From the NCBI GenBank assembly GCA_021815905.1, contig JAKAZP010000031.1, positions 1-12,382 of the forward strand: a DNA stretch of 12,382 bases, in the 5' to 3' direction. The notes beneath the pieces are model-generated. The model did no database searches, was not told the DNA's origin, and worked only from the letters and a program-made list of their open reading frames with translations. A program made the position numbers and the translations under genes. The DNA comes from Pseudomonadota bacterium (GTDB lineage: Bacteria > Pseudomonadota > Gammaproteobacteria > Steroidobacterales > Steroidobacteraceae). Position 1 is the stretch's first letter. Each line of letters starts with the position of its first letter. This document shows positions 7,234 through 12,382 of this stretch, piece by piece.

Positions 7234-8567
7234 GCCGGGGAGCGAGCGGGCCCGGTCCCGCGCCGGCTTGCGAGACCGCGACGGTCGTCGGACTCACCCA
7301 CGAGGGCGAGGGGGTGGTGCGCCAGGGCAAGACCGCCTTCGTGCCGGGAGCGCTGCCGGGGGAGATCGTGCGTTTCGAGCGTGTCCGGCGGCGCCGCCAG
7401 CACGATGAGGCGCGACTGCTCGAGGTGCTCGAGCCGGCGCCCGCGAGAGTGCTGCCCCGGTGCGCGCATTTCGGAGTCTGCGGCGGCTGCGCACTGCAGC
7501 ACCTCGACCCCGCGGAGCAGCTCGCTCTGAAGGAGCGCGAGCTGCGCGAGAGCCTCGAGCGCGTCGCGCGGGTCGAGCCCCGCGCCTGGCTGCCGCCGCT
7601 CCCGGGTCCGGCCTGGGGATACCGGCGACGGGCGCGTCTCGGGGCGAAGTACGTCGATCGCAAGGAGCGTGTCGTGGTCGGCTTCCGGGAGCGCGCCAAG
7701 CCCTATGTCGCCGATCTCAGGGGCTGCGAGGTGTTGGTGCCCCAGGCGGCCGAGCTGATCGCCCCGCTCGCCGAGCTCATCGGCAGCCTCGAGATCCGCC
7801 GCCGGCTGCCGCAGATCGAGCTCGCGGTCGCCGACGATGCGATCGCCCTCGTGCTGCGGGTCCTCTGCGCTCCGTCCGCGGGCGACATCGAGCGGCTCGG
7901 GCAGTTCGCGGCCCGGCACGCCGTGCGCATCTATCTGCAGCCCGGGGGACTCGAGACGATCGAGGCGCTGCCCGCCGCGAGCGCCGCCGCGCCGCTGCAT
8001 TACCGGCTGCCGGATTTCGGGCTCGAGCTCGAATTCGCTCCCAATGACTTCATTCAGATCAACGCGCCGGTCAATCGGGCGCTGGTCGCGCGCGCCGTGG
8101 AGCTGCTCGCGCCGGATGGCGCATCGAGCGTGCTCGATCTTTACTGCGGGCTCGGCAACTTCACGCTGGCGCTCGCCCGGCGCGCCGGGAGCGCGGTGGG
8201 CGTGGAGGGCGAGCGCGCGCTCATCGAGCGCGCCCGGCACAACGCCCGGCGCAACGGGCTCGCCAACGCCGAGTTTCATTGCGCCGATCTCGCGCGCCCC
8301 GCCGGCCTCGATAGCCCCTGGGCGGCCGGCCGCTACACCCACGTCCTGCTCGATCCGCCGCGGGTGGGGGCGCGCGAGATCCTGCCGCTGCTCGCGCGCC
8401 TCGAGCCGCGCCGGCTGTTGTACATTTCCTGTCATCCCGGGAGCCTGGCCCGGGACCTGGGCGTGCTCGTGCACGAGCACGGCTTCGCTCTCGATGCGGC
8501 CGGCGTGGTCGACATGTTCCCCCACACCGCGCACGTCGAATCCGTGGCGCTGCTCACGCGTGCCTGA
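7230..8567 (+). CDS. rlmD: 23S rRNA (uracil-1939-C5)-methyltransferase
   Basis: RlmD (formerly RumA) methylates U1939 of 23S rRNA at C5 using S-adenosylmethionine. The product has 445 residues (E. coli 433). An N-terminal TRAM/OB domain (about 15-70, GLTHEGEGVVRQGKTAFVPG) is followed by the [4Fe-4S] cysteines C78, C84 and C87 in PRCAHFGVCGGC and C166 in LRGCEVL. The SAM-binding Rossmann fold has VLDLYCGLGNFTLALA (301-316), VGVEG (323-327) and LLDPPRVGA (373-381). The nucleophile is C401 in YISCHPGSLARD and the general base is E437 in PHTAHVESVAL. The frame is open upstream, but no ATG or GTG sits sensibly near the domain. TTG at 7230 overlaps the exonuclease stop (TTGA) and has GGGAGAG a few bases before it, so I chose it. 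nagZ follows 16 bases after the stop. Confidence 0.95.
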   Translation: MSRGASGPGPAPACETATVVGLTHEGEGVVRQGKTAFVPGALPGEIVRFERVRRRRQHDEARLLEVLEPAPARVLPRCAHFGVCGGCALQHLDPAEQLALKERELRESLERVARVEPRAWLPPLPGPAWGYRRRARLGAKYVDRKERVVVGFRERAKPYVADLRGCEVLVPQAAELIAPLAELIGSLEIRRRLPQIELAVADDAIALVLRVLCAPSAGDIERLGQFAARHAVRIYLQPGGLETIEALPAASAAAPLHYRLPDFGLELEFAPNDFIQINAPVNRALVARAVELLAPDGASSVLDLYCGLGNFTLALARRAGSAVGVEGERALIERARHNARRNGLANAEFHCADLARPAGLDSPWAAGRYTHVLLDPPRVGAREILPLLARLEPRRLLYISCHPGSLARDLGVLVHEHGFALDAAGVVDMFPHTAHVESVALLTRA

Positions 8568-8570
8568 GAT

Positions 8571-8576
8571 GGAGGT
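8571..8576 (+). promoter_or_regulatory. Shine-Dalgarno site that fixes the nagZ start
   Basis: GGAGGT sits seven bases before the ATG at 8584. A competing in-frame ATG at 8569 overlaps this site and has no ribosome site of its own. NagZ proteins typically begin a few residues before the P-x-M-x-D-x-E-G motif, which agrees with 8584. Confidence 0.75.
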
Positions 8577-8583
8577 CGCACAC

Positions 8584-9633
8584 ATGACCCTCGGCCCGCT
8601 CATGATCGATCTCGAGGGGACGGAGGTGACTCGCGAGGAGCGGGAGCTCCTCAAGCATCCCCTGGTCGGAGGTGTGATCCTCTTCACACGCAATTACTCC
8701 GATCCCGCCCAGCTCGGTTCCCTGGTGGCCGACATCCACGCCGCGCGCACTCCGAGGCTCATCGTGGCGGTCGATCACGAGGGCGGGCGCATCCAGCGCT
8801 TTCGCGCGGGCTTCTCGGCGCTCCCGGCCGCACGGCGCATCGGCCACGAATACGACGCCGATTCGCGCGCGGGGCTCGAGCTCTCGCAAGCCATGGGGTG
8901 GCTCATGGCCGCGGAGCTGCGCGCCCACGGCGTCGACCTGTCGTTCGCCCCGTGCGTGGATCTCGACTACGGCGTGAGCATCCTGACCGACCGTGCGTTC
9001 CACTCGCGGCCGGAGGCGGTCGCGGCGCTCGCGTCCGCCTACATGCGCGGGATGCGCGAGGCGGGCATGGCCGCCACGGCCAAGCACTTCCCGGGCCACG
9101 GCGCGGTGGTCGCGGACTCGCATCTCACGCTGCCGGTCGATCGGCGCGAGCTCGCGGATCTCGGCCCGGACCTCGCCCCCTACCGGCGCCTGATCGCCAA
9201 CGGGCTGACGGCGGTCATGGTGGCGCACGTGCTGTTTCCCGCGGTGGATTCCGCCCCGGCGAGCCTCTCCTCGCGTTGGATTCGCGACGTGCTGCGCGGT
9301 GAGCTCCGGTTCCAGGGAGTAGTGTTTGCCGACGACCTGTCGATGGGAGGGGCCCAGGCGGCGTTCGGCGACGTCGTGGCCCGCGCCGGGCGCGCGCTGT
9401 CGGCGGGTTGCGACATGCTGCCGGTGTGCAACCAGCGCTCGGCGGTGCTCGAGCTGCTCGATCGGCTCAAAGTCGAGCCCGAGCCGGCCTCGGGACTGCG
9501 CCTCGTGAGGCTCCACGGCCGCGGGGAGCTCACGCCGGAGGCGCTCGAGGCGCTGCCTCGGTGGCGGCGCAGCCGGGAGCTGCTCGCCCGCTGCGCGCAG
9601 GCTCCGGCGCTCAAACTCGACTCGGGACAATGA
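8584..9633 (+). CDS. nagZ: Beta-N-acetylhexosaminidase NagZ (GH3)
   Basis: Cytosolic glycoside hydrolase of family 3. It removes N-acetylglucosamine from GlcNAc-1,6-anhydroMurNAc peptides during cell-wall recycling. In species with inducible AmpC, its products help signal beta-lactamase induction. The product has 349 residues (E. coli 341). The family start GPLMIDLEG is followed by HPLVGGVILFTRNY (25-38), VAVDHEGGRIQRF (61-73) and the loop KHFPGHGAVVADSH (167-180), whose terminal H180 corresponds to the catalytic His. FADDLSMGGA (248-257) carries the nucleophile aspartate (D250 or D251). All key residues are present. The start at 8584 is set by the GGAGGT site at 8571-8576. It closes the compact housekeeping block. 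Confidence 0.97.
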   Translation: MTLGPLMIDLEGTEVTREERELLKHPLVGGVILFTRNYSDPAQLGSLVADIHAARTPRLIVAVDHEGGRIQRFRAGFSALPAARRIGHEYDADSRAGLELSQAMGWLMAAELRAHGVDLSFAPCVDLDYGVSILTDRAFHSRPEAVAALASAYMRGMREAGMAATAKHFPGHGAVVADSHLTLPVDRRELADLGPDLAPYRRLIANGLTAVMVAHVLFPAVDSAPASLSSRWIRDVLRGELRFQGVVFADDLSMGGAQAAFGDVVARAGRALSAGCDMLPVCNQRSAVLELLDRLKVEPEPASGLRLVRLHGRGELTPEALEALPRWRRSRELLARCAQAPALKLDSGQ

Positions 9634-9646
9634 CGGGCAAGATGCG

Positions 9647-10576
9647 ATGAACAACTGGTCGGCGGAAGCCTGGCGTGCGGTGCTCGACCGTGCCCCGGAG
9701 GGCATCGTCGTCTGCGACGGGAGGCAGTCCGATCACCCCGTGATCTATGTCAATCCCGCGTTCGCGGCCCGCAGCGGCTATTCGGTCGAGTCGCTGATCG
9801 GCACGAATCTGCGGATTCTGCAGGGCGCCGATCGGGAGCAGGAGGCGCGTCGGCAGATGCGCGAGGCGCTCGGCCGCGGCGAGACCGCGCACGTGGTGAT
9901 CCGCAACTACCGCTCCGACGGTACGCTCTTCTGGAACGACATCCGCATCGAGCCGCTGCGGAACGGCTCGGGCGAGGTGACGCATTTCATCGCCTACTAT
10001 CGCGACACCGGCGAGCGGCACAAGGAGTGCGAGAAATCCGCGGTGGGCCTGCCGTCGTGGCTGCGGGAGGACCGGCTGACGGGACTGCATTCGCGGGGGT
10101 ACTTCGAGGAGCTGCTGCAGCGGGACTGGCTGCTCGCCCAACGCGACTGTCACGAGATCGGTCTCACGTTCTTCGACATCGACGACCTTTCGAGCTACAA
10201 CGAAACCTTCGACAAGGCGGCGGGAGATGCCTGCATACGGCGCGTCGCGCGCGTCATCGGCGCATCCTACCGGCGGGGCGGGGATCTGGTCGGACGTTGG
10301 GACGGCGGCACGATCGCCGCGCTGACGCAGGGCGATTCCGCGCAGAAGGCGCCGCTGTACGCGGAGGTCGTCTCGCGCCGGGTGCGCGACCTCCTCATCC
10401 ATCATCCGCGCGCGGGCGCGGGCGGCTACCTGACGATCAGCGCGGGCGTTGCGAGTCTCGTGCCTTCGCGCGGGCTGCCGCTCGAGTCGCTCCTGAAGGG
10501 CTGCGCCGCGGCGCTGCGGCGCGCGAAGTCGGCGGGCAAGAACGCCATCGTCACCGCCGAGGCGGGGGACTTCTAG
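9647..10576 (+). CDS. PAS(LOV-like)-GGDEF protein with degenerate GGDEF motif
   Basis: A 309-residue cytosolic signalling protein without membrane segments. Residues about 12-122 form a PAS domain very like a LOV domain: VNPAFAARSGY (35-45), NLRILQG (54-60), NYRSDGTLFWN (87-97) and HFIAYYRD (113-120). The LOV photoactive Cys is L55 and the conserved Gln is Y118. A short linker leads to a GGDEF domain (about 140-305). It has DRLTGLHSR (142-150), FFDIDDL (175-181), NETFDKAAGDACIRRV (185-200) and LTISAGVAS (262-270). The GG(D/E)EF loop reads DGGTI (219-223), so diguanylate cyclase activity is unlikely. The RxxD inhibitory-site motif (R210-D213) is kept at the proper spacing, which suggests c-di-GMP binding (inference). 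No EAL domain is present. The ATG is 14 bases after nagZ, so read-through expression is possible. It may instead respond to redox, ligand or partner proteins. Confidence 0.88.
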   Translation: MNNWSAEAWRAVLDRAPEGIVVCDGRQSDHPVIYVNPAFAARSGYSVESLIGTNLRILQGADREQEARRQMREALGRGETAHVVIRNYRSDGTLFWNDIRIEPLRNGSGEVTHFIAYYRDTGERHKECEKSAVGLPSWLREDRLTGLHSRGYFEELLQRDWLLAQRDCHEIGLTFFDIDDLSSYNETFDKAAGDACIRRVARVIGASYRRGGDLVGRWDGGTIAALTQGDSAQKAPLYAEVVSRRVRDLLIHHPRAGAGGYLTISAGVASLVPSRGLPLESLLKGCAAALRRAKSAGKNAIVTAEAGDF

Positions 10577-10805
10577 TCGGGAGTTCGCGAGGCTCCCATC
10601 CTGAAGCAATAGGCGAATCCTGATGACCGTCGCCGCGGCGGACATCCATCGCAGCTTCTCGAGCCTATACGCAACGTCACCGAAACTCAGGTTGCGAACT
10701 CGTTCGGTGGCGATCGCTTCCTCTTTTGGAAGAAGCGCTCCGAGGGGCTAAAGGCGATTCGTCCGGGATCGCACCCGCCCGGTGATCTGCTCGACGCGGT
10801 CGCCC
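10577..10805 (+). other. Low-GC stretch with no recognisable gene
   Basis: This is the first part of about 650 bases (10577-11225) without an identifiable gene. Counted lines give roughly 55-62% GC, against about 70% or more in the genes upstream. Several frames on both strands are open, but none has both a start codon and a recognisable motif. A plus-strand frame stays open from 10613 to 10984 with no ATG or GTG. A weak GGGAG/CTCCC hairpin at 10579-10597 follows the PAS-GGDEF stop without a T run. The best reading is degraded or horizontally acquired sequence. Confidence 0.5.
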
Positions 10806-11387
10806 TCATCCGCATACGGCGATTGCCGCCGCTTGTATCGGATACGCCACCGCAGGATCGTCGAGAACAAACGGTTTCGATCCTGCTGGCAGATCGGTGG
10901 CTTCGCAAGAAGTCGGCGTGGACAACACCGCAACGCTCCCGACCGACACTATGGCGCTGCGCCTGGTGTTGCGCGAGCAGCAGCTGACCCAGATGTCGCC
11001 ATCAAGCCCGCATGGCTTCTCTCCAGCGGTTCCCGAATGGTGACGGCGCGAGCGTCTCTTGGCTTGCGCCAAGCTGGGTCGTGGTTCAGGGACGGCGGCG
11101 GTGCGACGTACGCACGCCCGGAACTCAGTCCGCGAGGATGCGCGCGCAGACCAAACGCAATAGGCGACATCGATGATGGGCATTGGAACGGCCGAGCCAA
11201 GTAGAATTGACTGCTGCCCACTCCACAACTTACATCGACTGGCGATCACCTCGGCGGGCTCTGCCAGCAGCGTCACGCTCGTGTAGAGGGAGACCCTGCG
11301 CTCACGGGCGAGATCGAGCAGGCGGCGCGGCGGCCCCTGCCAGAGCAGTCCCGAGAGGACGGTATTGGTGTCAGCGACGATCCGCAT
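10806..11387 (-). pseudogene. Decayed PIN-domain toxin (VapC-like) remnant
   Basis: Only the first 54 residues or so of this 193-codon minus-strand frame (11226-11387) look like a PIN-domain toxin of the type II 'PIN family toxin component' group. They read MRIVADTNTVLSGLLWQG, then PPRRLLDLARERRVSLYTS and LLAEPAEVIASRCKL. The first metal-binding aspartate is D6; acidic residues E43 and E46 are in the expected helix, but a proline (P44) replaces the usual leucine. After residue 54 the frame loses similarity and ends in composition-poor sequence. The second half of a PIN domain, with its DPDDD and SGD metal ligands, is absent. A fragment near 11095-11165 (PMPIIDVA in frame, then LVCARILAD in another frame) may be a frameshifted remnant, but this is weak. 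It overlaps the antitoxin by 17 bases, the normal toxin-antitoxin arrangement. Most likely the toxin is non-functional. Confidence 0.65.
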
Positions 11388-11688
11388 CGCGGCCGCGCCG
11401 GGCGGCGCGCACGGCGTCGATCTCGGCCTGTACGTCCTCGGGGGACATCGGCGGCAGGTTCAACGCATCGAGCCTGGCAAAGGCCTCCCCGAGGCGCTGG
11501 GCGGCCTCATCCCGGGTGCGCTCGCGGCGGGTCTTCAAGAAATCCACGAAATCCTCGACCTCGGCGCGCTGCTCGGGCGGGAGGGACTTCAGCTTCTCGA
11601 TGAGCACTTCATCGGAGCGGGAGGAGTAGCGAACGGTCGAGCTCTGGCCCCCGATGTATACCCATAGCCGCCGCGAGACATCCTGCAT
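11371..11688 (-). CDS. VapB/DUF2281-like antitoxin, start uncertain
   Basis: The core LIEKLKSLPPEQRAEVEDFV, then DFLKTRRERT, is characteristic of the short DUF2281/VapB-like antitoxins. The C-terminal MSPEDVQAEIDAVRAARRGR matches the region that wraps the partner toxin. These proteins bind their own promoter and neutralise a PIN RNase. Homologues usually start only a few residues before LIEK. No ATG lies there: the codon where a family start would be expected reads CGC, three codons before the Glu-Val of EVLIEK. The options are GTG at 11607 (78 residues), ATG at 11688 (105 residues, with a weak purine-rich site) or ATG at 11724 (117 residues, no site). I give 11688, with low certainty on the start. 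The stop overlaps the PIN remnant by 17 bases (11371-11387), so the two were one operon. With the toxin broken, this may be an orphan antitoxin. Confidence 0.7.
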   Translation of the reverse strand: MQDVSRRLWVYIGGQSSTVRYSSRSDEVLIEKLKSLPPEQRAEVEDFVDFLKTRRERTRDEAAQRLGEAFARLDALNLPPMSPEDVQAEIDAVRAARRGRDADRR

Positions 11689-11779
11689 GGCTTCTGGAGC
11701 GGCACAGGCTGTCACACACCGCATGGACGGCGGCGGCGGTGCTGGGGGATCGTTCGTGAAGTCCCTGCGGCGCGCGCGC

Positions 11780-12382
11780 TCAGCGGCCCGGCGCGCGCGG
11801 CCCCTTCACCGGTGTCACGAGCGCGATCACCCCGAACGCCGGATGATCGTAGTAGTTGTTCTGGTAGAAGCGCACGCGGCGCGTCTCGTTCATCGAGAAG
11901 GTCGTGCCCGGCTGGGCGCCGAGTCCGGGCGGCGGATTCTGCATGGTGTAGTCGAGCTGCATGCCGAGGTGCAGGAATTCTCCGCGCTCGAGAAACACGA
12001 GGCCCGTGAGACCGGGCACGTCGATGCCGAGAGACTGCAGCGAGAATCCCGCGCGCGTCCCCCAGGCGCTCGCGCTCTGGATCCAGGCGGCGTGCGCGAC
12101 GGGGGTGTAGGCGCCGCTCGCCTTCAGCCGGTGCACGAACGCAGTCAGCCGGTAGCGGGAGGGCGGCAGCACCGAGACGAGCCGCCCGACCTGCGCCGAA
12201 GCGCTCGCGGTCTCCCCGCCGGAGATCGTCGCGCTCGAGCGGGTGCCCGCCTCGGCGCTCCAGTTCTCCGGGCTCCCGAGGCCGATCCGCGCCCGGAAGA
12301 TGATGATCTCGACGTCGTACTCGGGGCCTTGCGGGGGGGCGGGCGGTGCCGCCGCCGCTTTGACCGCGATCTTCGGTGCCGC
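11780..12382 (-). CDS. CsiV-family periplasmic protein, C-terminal 200 residues; N-terminus outside the window
   Basis: The frame is open from the window edge (12382) to a TGA at 11780-11782. The visible part starts with an Ala/Pro-rich stretch (residues 1-20 of the fragment) and then YDVEIIIFRARIGL (22-35), the hallmark opening of the CsiV family (PF10972). Later blocks fit the family too: RYRLTAFVHRLKASG and PVAHAAWIQ (76-102), GLVFLERGEFLHLGMQLDY (127-145), ETRRVRFYQNNYYDHPAFGV (166-185) and the end IALVTPVKG. CsiV was described in Vibrio cholerae as a periplasmic peptidoglycan-binding protein needed for cell-wall synthase stimulation under D-amino-acid stress. A signal peptide is expected upstream of the window. 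In several gammaproteobacteria it neighbours mfd, which may lie just beyond the edge (inference from memory). The 55 bases between its stop and the farthest antitoxin start contain nothing I can identify. Confidence 0.85.
   Translation of the reverse strand, partial: AAPKIAVKAAAAPPAPPQGPEYDVEIIIFRARIGLGSPENWSAEAGTRSSATISGGETASASAQVGRLVSVLPPSRYRLTAFVHRLKASGAYTPVAHAAWIQSASAWGTRAGFSLQSLGIDVPGLTGLVFLERGEFLHLGMQLDYTMQNPPPGLGAQPGTTFSMNETRRVRFYQNNYYDHPAFGVIALVTPVKGPRAPGR

Noticed and set aside
7837..8583. Upstream extension of the nagZ frame.
   Set aside because: It is an out-of-frame reading of rlmD; the GGAGGT site and the family start place the gene at 8584.
1..9633. Very frequent CTCGAG hexamers across the genes.
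   Set aside because: They follow from preferred Leu (CTC) and Glu (GAG) codons occurring together; they show no spacing or clustering that suggests a signal.
10579..10597. GGGAG/CTCCC inverted repeat just after the PAS-GGDEF gene.
   Set aside because: The stem is short, the loop is nine bases and no T run follows, so an intrinsic terminator is not supported.
10613..10984. Plus-strand frame open for 124 codons, with protein-like stretches.
   Set aside because: It has no ATG or GTG start, no ribosome site and no recognisable motif. Several other frames are open across the same bases.
10782..11204. Plus-strand 140-codon open frame antisense to the PIN remnant.
   Set aside because: It has no family resemblance or convincing ribosome site, and its composition is that of a shadow frame.
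11207..11236. TTGACT followed 18 bases later by TACATC on the plus strand, resembling a sigma-70 promoter.
   Set aside because: The -10 match is poor and no plus-strand gene lies downstream; it falls within the toxin remnant.

Overview
The window (roughly 70% GC by eye) is a chromosomal stretch from a high-GC gammaproteobacterium. The evidence is the gene order lepA-lepB-DUF4845-rnc-era-recO-pdxJ-acpS, together with rlmD, nagZ and, at the far end, a CsiV-family protein. DUF4845 and CsiV are mainly gammaproteobacterial families. The protein sequences look closer to Xanthomonadales/Nevskiales/Steroidobacter-type lineages than to enterics, but I cannot place the species from sequence alone.

Layout: positions 2 to 9633 hold eleven tightly packed plus-strand genes. 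First come the 3' part of lepA (ribosomal back-translocase), lepB (signal peptidase I) and a small single-pass membrane protein (DUF4845). These are followed by rnc (RNase III), era (30S-assembly GTPase), recO (recombination mediator), pdxJ (vitamin B6) and acpS (carrier-protein activation). The last three are a predicted PolB-type 3'-5' exonuclease, rlmD (23S rRNA m5U1939 methylase) and nagZ (peptidoglycan recycling). Many junctions overlap: DUF4845/rnc by 14 nt, and ATGA or TTGA junctions at pdxJ/acpS, acpS/exonuclease and exonuclease/rlmD. The block probably forms one or a few translationally coupled operons. The products join ribosome assembly and RNA processing (LepA, RNase III, Era, RlmD), envelope functions (LepB, NagZ), DNA repair (RecO, perhaps the exonuclease) and cofactor supply (PdxJ, AcpS).

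Fourteen bases after nagZ is a PAS-GGDEF protein that is clearly accessory. Its PAS domain resembles a LOV flavin domain but lacks the photoactive cysteine. Its GGDEF domain has lost the catalytic GG(D/E)EF motif but keeps an RxxD inhibitory-site motif.

From 10577 to about 11225 GC content falls to about 55-62% in the lines I counted and no recognisable gene remains. On the minus strand this debris abuts a decayed toxin-antitoxin pair: a VapB/DUF2281-like antitoxin with an unclear start, overlapping a PIN-domain toxin whose homology stops after about 54 residues. The window closes with the C-terminal 200 residues of a CsiV-family periplasmic protein on the minus strand, whose 5' end lies outside.

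I see no tRNA, rRNA, CRISPR array, intact insertion sequence or riboswitch. Most of the window is ordinary core genome. The points worth a second look are the LOV-like/degenerate GGDEF protein, the extended N-terminus of LepB, and the decayed accessory insertion between nagZ and csiV.
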